Origin: Vulcanimicrobiota bacterium
Lineage (GTDB): Bacteria > Vulcanimicrobiota > Vulcanimicrobiia > Vulcanimicrobiales > Vulcanimicrobiaceae
Direction of reading: 5' to 3'
DNA: 19,499 nt
Assembly: GCA_019245995.1 (NCBI GenBank)
Contig: JAFAQW010000074.1
Coordinates: 1-19,499 of the forward strand
Made by a program: the position numbers and the translations under genes. Shown here piece by piece: positions 1 through 7,470 of this stretch; position 1 is the stretch's first letter; every line of letters begins with the position of its first letter. A model generated the notes under the pieces. The model was given only the letters and a program-made list of their open reading frames with translations. It was not told the origin of the DNA and ran no database searches.

Positions 1-1313
1 CCGTTGGGCCCAAACCCGTACGGGTTGCCGTTCACGGAGAATCCGAGAAACGTTCCGTCGGGACAGTTGGGAAGATTGCTCACGTTGTACGGAGGCTTCG
101 TGGGTTTGCCGGGCGTGTAACTCGCGAGCAGCGATTTACCCAACGCGAGCGCGGTGCCGTACGGAAGATAGTCTTGATCGCCGTTGCCGGTCTTGTCGTC
201 CCAATAGTCCGACCACACCGCGGAGGCCGTCAGGTGCGACGGCCGATCCGGATCGCCGAAAACGTACTGGAACTTTGCCAATGCACCGCGGTTCGCGACG
301 CCGGTCCCGTACGGATAGACGCCCATATTGTAGACGGCTGAACCGCGCGGCGCCGCCTGATCGTACGCCGCACCGGGCTGGTAAAACGAGTCGTTTTGAT
401 ATGGTCCATAGATGCCTTGCGTGCCGTACGCGACGGCGTAGCCGAAGTGCTGGCCGAGCATGCCCGTTCCGGTAATCGTCGTCGCCAGCTTCGAAAACGT
501 GCCGTAACCTTGCGTGAGGCTCCACTGCGCGCGCGGCGTGGGATCGAGCGTCACCATGTTGGCGACGCCGCCGAGCGCGCTGTACGGCGAAAGACCGCTC
601 AAACCCGAGCCATAGGTCACGACGATGTCGCGCAACGCGAACGTCGGCGACGACTCCCAGTTGTAGCCGAAGTTCTTACCGCGATTGAGGCCCGCGCCGA
701 TCGGATGGCCGTCTAGCAACGTGGTCGTCTCGAGGTTTCCGATCCCGCGAAAATCCAAGTACTGATCGTCGCCGGGCGACGGCGTGTCGCTGCCGCCCGT
801 CGTTCCAACCGCGAGATTTACCTGAGGAAGCGTGCGTAAGACGTCGCCGGCGCGAAAGAAGCCCATGCTCTGTATCGCTTCGGCGCTCACCGACTGATAG
901 ATCACCGAGGAACGCTGCAGCGACTGCGACGCGCGCGTTGACGTGTGGCCGATCGTCAGCAGCCCGCTCGCCGCCGTGCGCTGCGGTGCCAGCGCCAGCG
1001 TTACGACCGGCGCTTGGAACGCGCTGACGGAAAAGCTGTCGGAAACGGCCGTCTGATAGCCTTGCCGGCCGATTCGCAAGTGGTACAGGCCGAGCACCAG
1101 GCGGTCCATCGCAAAGTGGCCGTTGCTGTCCGACGTGACCGACTGCGCCGTCGGCCCCACCGTTTCGATCGTGGCGCCGGCGATCGGCAAGCCGGTGGAC
1201 TGATCCACGACGCGCCCCGATAGGCCCGACGTTATCGCGGACGCCACCTGCGCCGTCGCAGGTGCAGCGCTAAAGAGCCACAGACAGAGCGCCGCGGCAA
1301 AAAAAGAACGCAC
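1..1313 (-). CDS. TonB-dependent outer-membrane receptor, 5' part (C-terminus beyond left edge)
   Basis: The reading frame is open from a GTG at 1313 to the window edge (437 codons, no stop), so only the N-terminal part is visible. The GTG at 1313 is preferred over the one at 1319 because AAGGAG (1321-1326) lies 7 nt upstream of it. Residues 1-21 look like a Sec signal peptide ending ATA|Q. Residues about 30-110 read as a carboxypeptidase-regulatory-like beta-sandwich (SGRVVDQSTGLPIAGA, then SDSNGHF and LGLYHLRI). Residues about 135-258 read as a TonB plug domain: LRTLPQVN, DQYLDFRGIGNLETTTLLDG, and LSPYSALGGVANM before the barrel. From about 262 the aromatic-rich beta-barrel begins. Family knowledge: such receptors import large ligands across the outer membrane using TonB energy; the ligand cannot be inferred here. 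A TonB C-terminal domain protein occurs at 8884-9753. Confidence 0.93.
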   Translation of the reverse strand, partial: MRSFFAAALCLWLFSAAPATAQVASAITSGLSGRVVDQSTGLPIAGATIETVGPTAQSVTSDSNGHFAMDRLVLGLYHLRIGRQGYQTAVSDSFSVSAFQAPVVTLALAPQRTAASGLLTIGHTSTRASQSLQRSSVIYQSVSAEAIQSMGFFRAGDVLRTLPQVNLAVGTTGGSDTPSPGDDQYLDFRGIGNLETTTLLDGHPIGAGLNRGKNFGYNWESSPTFALRDIVVTYGSGLSGLSPYSALGGVANMVTLDPTPRAQWSLTQGYGTFSKLATTITGTGMLGQHFGYAVAYGTQGIYGPYQNDSFYQPGAAYDQAAPRGSAVYNMGVYPYGTGVANRGALAKFQYVFGDPDRPSHLTASAVWSDYWDDKTGNGDQDYLPYGTALALGKSLLASYTPGKPTKPPYNVSNLPNCPDGTFLGFSVNGNPYGFGPN

Positions 1314-1327
1314 GATCACACTCCTTG

Positions 1328-1344
1328 AGGCACAGCTCGTGCCT
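1328..1344 (-). promoter_or_regulatory. 5'-UTR hairpin next to the receptor's ribosome binding site
   Basis: AGGCAC (1328-1333), a 5-nt loop and GTGCCT (1339-1344) form a perfect 6-bp stem. In the minus-strand mRNA this hairpin ends one base before the Shine-Dalgarno AAGGAG of the receptor gene. It could influence translation initiation or be incidental. On the plus strand it is followed by a short T run, but no gene ends just upstream, so a terminator reading is unlikely. Confidence 0.3.
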
Positions 1345-1456
1345 TTTACGCTACGGTGCGAAAGTTATCGCGCGTTTAAGAACAGGCTAAGGCTGCAGAA
1401 ACCTCGTTAATGAGTCGCCGATCCATTCTTACTTTGCCGTTGGACGATTGGCACAC

Positions 1457-1475
1457 TGGTCAAGGAAATTGACCA
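1457..1475. promoter_or_regulatory. Perfect inverted repeat upstream of the antitoxin, possible operator
   Basis: TGGTCAA (1457-1463), GGAAA, TTGACCA (1469-1475) is a perfect 7-bp inverted repeat with a 5-nt centre. It ends on the A of the ATG at 1475 and contains the possible ribosome binding site AAGGA. Phd/YefM-family antitoxins typically autorepress through short palindromes at their own promoter, so an operator is plausible. The alternative is that this DNA was once coding sequence for the antitoxin N-terminus (see the antitoxin entry). Confidence 0.35.
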
Positions 1476-1683
1476 TGCGAACAAATCTTGCTAGGGTAAG
1501 GCGGTGAAGACGGAGCGAGGGGAACGCATCACGGTGACCCGCGCCGGCAAGCCGGTGGCGGAAACCGTTCCGAGTTCTAAATCCAAGCGACGATTCGGCA
1601 TCGACGAGGGTAAGATTAAAATCTCCCCCGATTTCGATAGCTCGCTCCCGGCAGAGATTGCAAAGGCCTTCGGCACCGAGTGA
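1475..1683 (+). pseudogene. Phd/YefM-like antitoxin, frameshifted at the 5' end
   Basis: The C-terminal part is clear in the frame ending at TGA 1681-1683: RGERITVTRAGKPVAETVP, then a polar tail ending LPAEIAKAFGTE. This is the usual order in Phd/YefM antitoxins, where the N-terminal fold is followed by a toxin-binding tail. In that frame the family's N-terminal AKTNL-RL-type segment is missing, and TAG stops the frame at 1492. The segment TNLARV is instead encoded at 1481-1498 in another frame. That frame has an ATG at 1475 with AAGGA 8 nt upstream but ends at TGA 1505. Upstream of 1477 the first frame reads LVKEIDHA. One or two small indels between 1477 and 1500 would rebuild a continuous antitoxin. 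A short protein from GTG 1504 (59 aa) is possible but would lack most of the DNA-binding fold. The gene overlaps the toxin start by 4 nt (GTGA). Confidence 0.6.
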
Positions 1684-2068
1684 GGGTCTTGCTCGATACG
1701 CACGCCTTCCTCTGGATCGCTAGCCAATGGAAACGCGTGCGCCTCCGTCGCGGCGGCTGCTGGAAGACCGATCTACTGCGCTATTCCTGTCGGCGGCGAG
1801 CATTTGGGAGATTGCCGTCAAGATGGGTCTTGGCCGACTGGAATTGCCGGCAGAGCCATCCATTTATGTCCCGCGGCGTATCGCCGATTTTGACATTTCG
1901 GTGCTTGACGTCACCATGGAGCACGCGTTAGCGGTATATGGTCTACCGCCACACCACGCCGACCCGTTCGACCGCATGATCATCGCCCAAGCGCGGCTCG
2001 AGAGAATGATTATCGCTACCGGAGATCGAGTGTTCCGTAAGTACGGGACAGATGTCGTTCCGCTGTAG
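1680..2068 (+). pseudogene. VapC-type PIN-domain toxin, split by a frameshift
   Basis: From GTG 1680, overlapping the antitoxin stop, the frame reads MRVLLDTHAFLWIAS, the canonical start of a PIN-domain RNase toxin with its first catalytic Asp. Family-like sequence then stops. It resumes in another frame from about 1727: PSRRLLEDRSTALFLSAAS, the conserved SIWEIAVK, HHADPFDRMIIAQARL, and TGDRVFRKYG, ending at TAG 2066-2068. An indel at about 1725-1730 explains the switch. The repaired product would be about 127 aa, a normal length, with all four acidic positions present (LLD, IWE, DPFD, TGD). In the family this is a Mg-dependent ribonuclease restrained by its cognate antitoxin. As written, no full-length toxin can be made without frameshifting. 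A sequencing error is the alternative. The stop lies 5 bp from the stop of the convergent VOC gene. Confidence 0.8.
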
Positions 2069-2073
2069 GCGCG

Positions 2074-2427
2074 TTACTGTGGGGGCTCCCAGAGTTCGAC
2101 GGCGTTGCCCTCGGGATCGTAAACGCGCGCGAAGCGCCCGGTCTCCGGCGTGTTCCACTCGGGATTCGTAATCGTCTCGATGCCCGCGGCGCGAAGGTTT
2201 TGCAACAGCCCGTCTAGGTCGTCGACGCGTAGGTTGATCATCCACTGTTTGTCGCCCGCAAAGTAATCGGTATCGTTGGGAAATGGCATGAAGACCGTTG
2301 GGCCCGACGCCTGATTCCAGAGTCCGTGCTCGTCCAGACCGATGCCGAAATTGGTCTTATACCAGTCCGATAACGCCTCCGGGTCTTTAGCGCGGAAAAA
2401 GATGCCCCCGATGCCGTTCACTCCCAC
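2074..2427 (-). CDS. VOC (glyoxalase/bleomycin-resistance fold) family protein
   Basis: A 117-aa protein of the size of a single VOC domain with paired beta-alpha-beta-beta-beta modules. The N-terminal module has GIFFRAKDPEALSDWYKTNFGI, the common DW-Y---lG signature. The C-terminal module ends RVYDPEGNAVELWEPP, with E111 at the usual metal-ligand position. The ligand position in the first strand is Gly (NGIGGIFF) rather than the usual His or Gln, so a typical four-ligand metal site is doubtful. The VOC superfamily includes glyoxalases, dioxygenases and antibiotic-binding proteins; the substrate cannot be assigned. The start is GTG 2427 (GTG GGA GTG), with GTG 2421 as an alternative; neither has a strong ribosome binding site. 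It is monocistronic, convergent with the toxin remnant and divergent from the lipoprotein gene at 2565. Confidence 0.85.
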   Translation of the reverse strand: MGVNGIGGIFFRAKDPEALSDWYKTNFGIGLDEHGLWNQASGPTVFMPFPNDTDYFAGDKQWMINLRVDDLDGLLQNLRAAGIETITNPEWNTPETGRFARVYDPEGNAVELWEPPQ

Positions 2428-2564
2428 GCAGCGTTGCTTTTAGCAGCCTTGCCGCGTTCCTTTGACTGGTCGGCGTGGCTGCCCAACGAACCTGTGAGGT
2501 GCGCAACGGCACGCAGCTGGCGCTAGCACGGACCGCGGTGTATCATCGGAAGACGGAGGCTGCA

Positions 2565-4172
2565 ATGAAAAAGTTCGGAGGACTTCTAAGCGCTTTGGCA
2601 CTGGTCGGGTGCGGATCCATGTCGCAAAGTCTGATGCCCTCGCCTGCTCAGGTGAGCAAGTTTCACATCACGGCGCAACCCGCGACCGCCGCCCTTTCGC
2701 ACTTCGACGTCGTGGACGAAGCGAAGGTTCCGGTCTACACCGGCGCGCCGCCTCCGGCGGAATCGCACGAGATCGAGGAACGCCACGCGCCTCTCGCGGT
2801 GCCGCAGTCGCGGGTCGCCCCGCTTCCGCTTCACGCCTCCTCCGCGTTGCAGGCGCATGGCTTCAACGGCGTTTCGCAGCCGTATCGCTCCGGCGTTCTG
2901 CGTCCGGATATGGCAATCGCGAGTGGGCCCGCCGGAATTCTGCAGTCGGTCAACACGCAGGTTGCCTTCTACGACAGATCGGGCCAGATGAAGAAGGGCT
3001 GGCCGAAAGAGGCGGCTCAGGTCTTCGGGCTTCCCAAGTCGCATTTTATGGTCGATCCGCGCGCCGCCTACGACACGTGGGACAACCGCTACTGGCTCGC
3101 CTTTCTCGATCGCGATACGAAACACACATACTTCGTTGCGGTCAGCCAAACCGGCGATCCGAACGGGAAGTGGAACGTGTATGGGTTCGACGTCGCCGCG
3201 GGATCGCGACAGCTTCCGGATTTCACCATGTTTGGTTTCGACCGGACGACGGTCTCGCTCTCCTCACGCGTCGATACGGAGCGCTCTGGCAGCAACTTCG
3301 TGCTCAATAACGGGATTTGGGTCTTACCCAAACAGGCGCTCGAGTCGGGTCAGAAGACCACGGCGAAAGGCTTCCTGTACGTCTCGATCGACGGCACGCC
3401 GCTCGACACGATTCAGCCGGCAATCGTTCAAAAGGGATTCAGCGGTGAGTTGCCCGGTCAGATGTTCCTCAGCACGTACGGCTTCGATTTTCGTTGCACC
3501 ACCGGCAAACCGCATCCGTGTACGGAGATGTTCGCCTTCCTAATCCAAAGCGGCCCGAGCGGACTGACATTGCAGTCTACGGCGATCGCGACGCCTCCAT
3601 ACACCTACACGCCGGCCGCATCGACCAAGGCGTGCAACTACTGCCTCGAAGCGGTGGGGCCGATGATTACGAACTCGCCCATCTTCTGGAACGGAAACCT
3701 CTACTTTGCGTACGGCCTCGGTGTGAACGCGCTAAAGACACTCGATCCGGCAGTGCGTTGGGGTGAGCTGACCCCGTCCTTCTCCGGAGGAGCGCTCAGC
3801 GGCGGAACGTTAGCGCAGAGCGGCACGATTAAGCTGCCCGGTGCTTTAGGCGCCTTCTTTCCGTCGTGGACGACCGACGCTACCGGGAATTTCTACGTCC
3901 TCTTCGACGCAAGCGGCCGTACGTTGAATCCCAGTATCTACGTTGCGGCTCGCCGGCCCAGCGATCCGGTCAACACGATGAGCGCCGAACGTCGGCTGAT
4001 ACGCGGCCGGGCGGCCCCGCAAAGCGACTATTCCTCCGGAAGTTATCGGTACACAGCGTATGGCGACTTCAGTGCAGCGTCTTTCGATCCCCAAACGGGC
4101 GTGTGGGTCGCCAGTCAGTACGGCAAGACCGTCGCGAAGTACGGCACGCTCGTAGCGAACGTGCGCCTTTGA
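2565..4172 (+). CDS. Large secreted lipoprotein, propeller-like, unknown function
   Basis: A 535-aa protein. I place the start at ATG 2565 because GGAGG (2555-2559) lies 5 nt upstream and the product then begins with a lipoprotein signal, MKKFGGLLSALALVGC, with the lipobox Cys at 16. The frame is open to a GTG at 2475, but that would bury the signal peptide. After a low-complexity linker the mature part has segments typical of bacterial secreted propeller-like proteins: MVDPRAAYDTWDNRYWLAFL, then FVAVSQTGDPNGKWNVYGFD, and later FPSWTTDATGNFYVLF and YGDFSAASFDPQTGVWVASQY. These recall sialidase- or integrin-type beta-propeller blades, but no catalytic motif is recognised. Four Cys in the middle (CTTGKPHPC and CNYC) suggest disulphides. 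Anchoring in the envelope is inferred from the lipobox. It stands alone, divergent from the VOC gene. Confidence 0.85.
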   Translation: MKKFGGLLSALALVGCGSMSQSLMPSPAQVSKFHITAQPATAALSHFDVVDEAKVPVYTGAPPPAESHEIEERHAPLAVPQSRVAPLPLHASSALQAHGFNGVSQPYRSGVLRPDMAIASGPAGILQSVNTQVAFYDRSGQMKKGWPKEAAQVFGLPKSHFMVDPRAAYDTWDNRYWLAFLDRDTKHTYFVAVSQTGDPNGKWNVYGFDVAAGSRQLPDFTMFGFDRTTVSLSSRVDTERSGSNFVLNNGIWVLPKQALESGQKTTAKGFLYVSIDGTPLDTIQPAIVQKGFSGELPGQMFLSTYGFDFRCTTGKPHPCTEMFAFLIQSGPSGLTLQSTAIATPPYTYTPAASTKACNYCLEAVGPMITNSPIFWNGNLYFAYGLGVNALKTLDPAVRWGELTPSFSGGALSGGTLAQSGTIKLPGALGAFFPSWTTDATGNFYVLFDASGRTLNPSIYVAARRPSDPVNTMSAERRLIRGRAAPQSDYSSGSYRYTAYGDFSAASFDPQTGVWVASQYGKTVAKYGTLVANVRL

Positions 4173-4245
4173 TCGAAATCACCGTCGGCCGACGTAGCCT
4201 ATCCCGCAGCAACTCTGTGGTCAGATTCCGCTTCGCCGCGTAGGC

Positions 4246-4301
4246 CTAGAGGGCTGCAGCCGCTGCTCCACCTCAGCGGCTGCAAGACATTCCGGCTCTA
4301 G
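4246..4301. terminator. Inverted repeat between convergent genes, likely bidirectional terminator
   Basis: An 11-bp perfect stem, TGCAGCCGCTG (4255-4265) with CAGCGGCTGCA (4274-4284) around an 8-nt loop, is flanked by a second complementary pair, CTAGAG (4246-4251) and CTCTAG (4296-4301). It lies in the 142-bp gap between the ends of two convergent lipoprotein genes, where a shared terminator is expected. No T-tract follows on either strand, so an intrinsic terminator is not certain. Confidence 0.55.
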
Positions 4302-4314
4302 CCGGCCTTCATCG

Positions 4315-5256
4315 CTACGTCTTGGAAGGCGGATCCAGTGCGACCCCGCCAACAGAGCGAGGAGGTACCTCATTGATCGAATACTCGTACGTCCCGCCCG
4401 GATAGGTATAGACGTCTACGGCGTTGTTGGTTTGCTCGCTGACATACAGGTTCGTATTCGTGGCATCAACCGCCGCATACAAACAAAACGCCTGCGTCGT
4501 TATCGTATATTTTGGAGCGCCGTTGTAGGGTGGAGCATAGACGACAACGTTGTATTCGTTCGCAACGATGAGGTTGTTCTGGGCGTCCATTGCCAAGCCA
4601 AGGGGTCCCTTGAGGCCCGTCAGAGTGAGCGCCTTGCTCCCTCTGTTGTGGCCGTGAACGAACTCAACGATGGTCGAGCCGGAATTAAAGACGTCGCCAA
4701 AACTATCCACCGCAACGCCGAACCCGCTTCCCCCGTGTTGAGAATTATGAAGCGCACCCGTCGGCGTTGTAGCGCCTTTTTTAAAGACGTCAACGTTGCC
4801 TGTTTGGGCGTTTCCGACGTAGACGATGCCCTTCTTGTTGTTGAAGGCGACGGACGCGATGTCGTATGTGTCAACGAGCTGTGGGCCGGGTGCGCCGCAG
4901 TCCGGTCCGAACGTCGCGACGTCGTGCGTGGAGTTATAGTTGTATGGAACGTACAGAATGCGGTGCGCGTCAACGCCAATGCCGTTCACCCCGCCCGCCA
5001 GGGGCATCTTATTGGAGCAGCGCGGCGGAAGATCCTTAGGATCCGGAACCGTGAACTCGGGAACATAGCCCGTGCCAAACGTGCCGACGTAAAGGCCTCC
5101 TGGTTCCTTGTGGCGACGAGGCTTCAACGACTGTGTCCCCGGCTGGGCCAGCGTGCGCAGCTGCGTGAACGGCAAAGCGCCCGGCTGAGAAGCGCCGCCG
5201 GAACACGCCGCCAACAAGCCGGCCAAAACAACGAGTATGGGAAAGCGTGGCTTCAT
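4315..5256 (-). CDS. NHL/YncE-like beta-propeller lipoprotein
   Basis: A 313-aa protein starting at ATG 5256, giving MKPRFPILVVLAGLLAAC with lipobox Cys 18. GAGGAGG (5268-5274) lies 11 nt upstream, which is rather long. An in-frame GTG at 5280 would place the ribosome binding site inside the gene and is rejected. The mature region repeats a roughly 45-residue unit with the pattern hydrophobic-hydrophobic-DAxxNLYVxxxxxxxVxVY: GIGVDAHRILYVPYNYN, ASVAFNNKKGIVYVGNAQTG, GVAVDSFGDVFN, GLAMDAQNNLIVANEYN, AAVDATNTNLYVSEQTNN, GVALDPPS. This is a five- or six-bladed NHL/SMP-30-like propeller. Such proteins bind ligands or act as scaffolds, and I see no catalytic residues. Base composition looks less GC-rich than the genes at the right end of the window. 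Confidence 0.87.
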   Translation of the reverse strand: MKPRFPILVVLAGLLAACSGGASQPGALPFTQLRTLAQPGTQSLKPRRHKEPGGLYVGTFGTGYVPEFTVPDPKDLPPRCSNKMPLAGGVNGIGVDAHRILYVPYNYNSTHDVATFGPDCGAPGPQLVDTYDIASVAFNNKKGIVYVGNAQTGNVDVFKKGATTPTGALHNSQHGGSGFGVAVDSFGDVFNSGSTIVEFVHGHNRGSKALTLTGLKGPLGLAMDAQNNLIVANEYNVVVYAPPYNGAPKYTITTQAFCLYAAVDATNTNLYVSEQTNNAVDVYTYPGGTYEYSINEVPPRSVGGVALDPPSKT

Positions 5257-5383
5257 AAGGATATCGACCTCCTCTACCACTCATGGTACGAGCGGTGGTG
5301 TTACGGCGAGCCAGCTCCTGAGCGGATCCTGTTCCCACCGAAGGTAGCGACAACGTGAGGGGCGACAAAAGTATCTAATGGTG

Positions 5384-6346
5384 TCATTTTTTCCGTCGAG
5401 CACCGTAGGGATGGAGTTCCTCAGGGTGTCCTCTGAGGTAGTTGAGTAACTGACGGCGCATCTCTACGCCGCGTGTCCCCATTGATGGGCCTTTGAATGT
5501 GGGCGGGTCGTTCCTCGCATCGGTCGCGTCTTGTACCTTATTGTAGATCGTTCGGAAATGTCGTTTCGTCGTCGACAGCGATGCGCTCGTGGCCGCTGCA
5601 ATCGACTCATCGGTGTGACCGTCCAGCGCAAGTCGTAGTAGATCTTGCTCCGCAGGGCTGAAGCCGAAGACGGGGCGCTCGAAAGTGCGGAAGAGAACGT
5701 TGGGGAAAACCGCCCCCGGCGCGCGAGCGTCCTCGCGTGTCGCCATCCAGACGCACGGCGCACGGTCCGCAGGGATGCCAGCGGCGCGAAGTTTTTCCGC
5801 GCTGTACTCTCCCACGCGGAATCCCCACCCGCGCCCCATTTCCTTTGCACCCTGCGCGAAGACTTCGTTCGTAAAACTCCGAAAGTTCAGGCCTTCGTGG
5901 TGCTTGCGAAACGACTCGTACGTCGCGTAGCGCAACTTGTCGCCTAAGGCGTCGTCTCCGGCCGCGAGGGCAAAAGCATAGTGCGTCACGACGATGTTCA
6001 AGCCACTCGCAGCGTTTGCCGCACTGATCTCGTCGAAGTCAAGAAACGGACGTAAGCCTCGATCCCAGTCCTCCGTCATACGGTAGGCGAGGGCAGGACA
6101 TGTAAGATCGTGGTAACGTTGCGCGGTCTCGTCGGAGACAAAGACCGACACTCCGAAAAATAGCACCTCAGACGGCCGGCGTGAGTCAACCATCACGCCG
6201 GCTTCTCCCGCCTTCGAAGCGATGATATACGCCCACATCCTGCGCAGTGCGTCCAAGTGCGGCGCGTCGTACAAAAAGCGGTCGGGGGCTAATGCCAAGC
6301 ACTGGTCCAAATCAGCCGCCACGGCATCGCGCATAATGAGGTCCAA
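5384..6346 (-). CDS. LuxR-type HTH regulator with unassigned N-terminal sensor region
   Basis: A 320-aa protein. Residues about 228-275 form a LuxR/GerE-type helix-turn-helix: FGFSPAEQDLLRLALDGHTD, then SIAAATSASLSTTKRHFRTI. The pattern is the common SxxExxVLxLxxxGxxxxxIA(xxL)xxSxxTVxxHxxxI, with K at the TV position. The N-terminal 225 residues have no receiver-domain motifs (no DD or K pocket). The first 25 residues (MDLIMRDAVAADLDQCLALA) resemble the opening of a GNAT acetyltransferase fold, but I see no clear acetyl-CoA loop, so it may be a degenerate GNAT or a PAS-like ligand domain. The start TTG 6346 has AAGGGGG about 6 nt upstream; ATG 6334 is the alternative and would remove the first beta-strand. 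It is likely cytoplasmic and DNA-binding. It is codirectional with lipoprotein genes on both sides, at spacings above 120 bp. Confidence 0.78.
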   Translation of the reverse strand: MDLIMRDAVAADLDQCLALAPDRFLYDAPHLDALRRMWAYIIASKAGEAGVMVDSRRPSEVLFFGVSVFVSDETAQRYHDLTCPALAYRMTEDWDRGLRPFLDFDEISAANAASGLNIVVTHYAFALAAGDDALGDKLRYATYESFRKHHEGLNFRSFTNEVFAQGAKEMGRGWGFRVGEYSAEKLRAAGIPADRAPCVWMATREDARAPGAVFPNVLFRTFERPVFGFSPAEQDLLRLALDGHTDESIAAATSASLSTTKRHFRTIYNKVQDATDARNDPPTFKGPSMGTRGVEMRRQLLNYLRGHPEELHPYGARRKK

Positions 6347-6410
6347 TCGCGCCCCCTTCGCGAGCTTTTGGAACTCGTTCCAGGGCCTGGAGGGCCCACC
6401 TGCTTTACTA

Positions 6411-6439
6411 CCCGAGCGAGCGCATTCGAGGGGCTCGGG
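6411..6439. terminator. Inverted repeat downstream of the lipoprotein gene, possible terminator
   Basis: CCCGAGC (6411-6417) and GCTCGGG (6433-6439) form a perfect 7-bp stem with a 15-nt loop in the 150-bp gap between the end of the lipoprotein gene (6497) and the start of the LuxR-type gene (6346). A second small palindrome, CCAGGGCCTGG, is at 6380-6390. No T-tract follows, so the terminator assignment rests on position and stem only. Confidence 0.3.
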
Positions 6440-6496
6440 CCTAGCGCCGCAGCGCCGTCTCCCTTACGGCCGCTCCAAACTACAGCGATCGAAGCG

Positions 6497-7417
6497 CTAG
6501 TACTTGTTTCCGCTCGCGGTGGTATAAGCCGCGCCCTTCGTAATAGAAGTGATCGTAAACTTGAAGCTCCCCGCCAGGCTTGCGACGACGTCACCGACGC
6601 AGTAGTTACTGCCCTCGCATGCGATCGCGTAGCCATCCGCTGCGAAGTAGAGCGGATAGGAGTTGCCGACGGCGGTGCTGATGGTGCCCGTTGCGGTAGT
6701 GCCTTTTTTAGTGAGGCTTCCGTAGAGATAATACCCGAAGCTTCCGTTGACGCATCCGCCGCGAATTAAAAACTCGCTGCTGCCGGGCCCCGTTATGCTT
6801 GAACTATAGTCTTCCACGACGCCGGTCGAGTTTTGCGCGCTGTCGCAGGCAACGTTGGCAGTCTGGGGCGTGAGCTTCAGTTTCACGCCGATTGTCACGG
6901 GAGTGCCTTTCTTTAGCGAGCCCGATGAGATGTAAAGGGTATCCATCCAGGCGCTCGATACAATCCCTGACGTCGTGTTGATATTCTTTAGCGCTTTACT
7001 CTTTTCGTACGTTTCCGCATACATCACGTAGCTGTTGACCCCGAGCTTCTGGCTCGCAGTTATCTGGGCTTTCGTGTAGCCGATGCTCGCCGTGCCGTTA
7101 TACAGCGTTGCCGTGCCCGACGCGTTGTCCGCGTACTTGCGCTTTCCCGCAACCTCACCCGTGCATTGGCTCGGGTTTTCCAGAATGCCGTCGCACCATT
7201 GGAAGCGCCACGTTTGGGAAGCCTTAGTACTGGGCGCTGCCGCGTAGTCGCCCAGACCGACACCAAATTGTTTAGCATCAAAAACTGCGGCCGTGGTTCC
7301 CGCAGCGGCCCCAGAAGTGCCGGCGCGCGGAACGCTTCCTGCTCCATCGCAAGCGGTAATCAGGCCAAGCAGCGCGACGGAGGCGAGGACGCGCGTGCTA
7401 AATCGGTCGCTGTTCAT
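6497..7417 (-). CDS. Putative lipoprotein of unknown function
   Basis: A 306-aa protein. ATG 7417 is well supported by AGGAGA with 6 nt spacing. The N-terminus MNSDRFSTRVLASVALLGLI ends in the lipobox ITAC (Cys 23). Asp follows at +2, which in enterobacteria is an inner-membrane retention signal; whether that rule applies here is unknown. The mature protein is rich in Ser, Thr, Gly and Tyr. It contains WMDTLYISSGSLKKGTPVTI, a strand-loop-strand pattern reminiscent of beta-sandwich regions in secreted PEP-CTERM-type proteins, and four Cys that could pair in the C-terminal half (ACDS, GGCVNG, ACEG, NYCVG). I do not recognise a named family and assign no function. Composition is less GC-rich than the genes right of 13200. 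Confidence 0.8.
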   Translation of the reverse strand: MNSDRFSTRVLASVALLGLITACDGAGSVPRAGTSGAAAGTTAAVFDAKQFGVGLGDYAAAPSTKASQTWRFQWCDGILENPSQCTGEVAGKRKYADNASGTATLYNGTASIGYTKAQITASQKLGVNSYVMYAETYEKSKALKNINTTSGIVSSAWMDTLYISSGSLKKGTPVTIGVKLKLTPQTANVACDSAQNSTGVVEDYSSSITGPGSSEFLIRGGCVNGSFGYYLYGSLTKKGTTATGTISTAVGNSYPLYFAADGYAIACEGSNYCVGDVVASLAGSFKFTITSITKGAAYTTASGNKY

Positions 7418-7470
7418 GACTTTCTCCTATAGTCGTTGATCTTTACTTCGAGTATGATGTCGGCGCTTGA

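Noticed and set aside
2462..2467. TTGACT as a -35 box for the lipoprotein gene at 2565
   Set aside because: No acceptable -10 lies 16-18 bp downstream. A separate -10-like TATCAT at 2541 lacks a matching -35.
2475..2564. Upstream GTG start for the large lipoprotein
   Set aside because: It would put a charged, unconserved leader in front of a perfect lipoprotein signal; the ATG at 2565 has a strong ribosome binding site.
4432..5358. Plus-strand open frame of about 308 codons opposite the NHL-like lipoprotein
   Set aside because: Low-complexity Arg/Val-rich translation. The opposite strand has a signal peptide and propeller repeats, so this is an antisense shadow.
6380..6397. Short overlapping palindromes CCAGGGCCTGG and GGGCC/GGCCC
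   Set aside because: Very short, common in GC-rich DNA, and with no positional logic beyond the nearby stem at 6411-6439.
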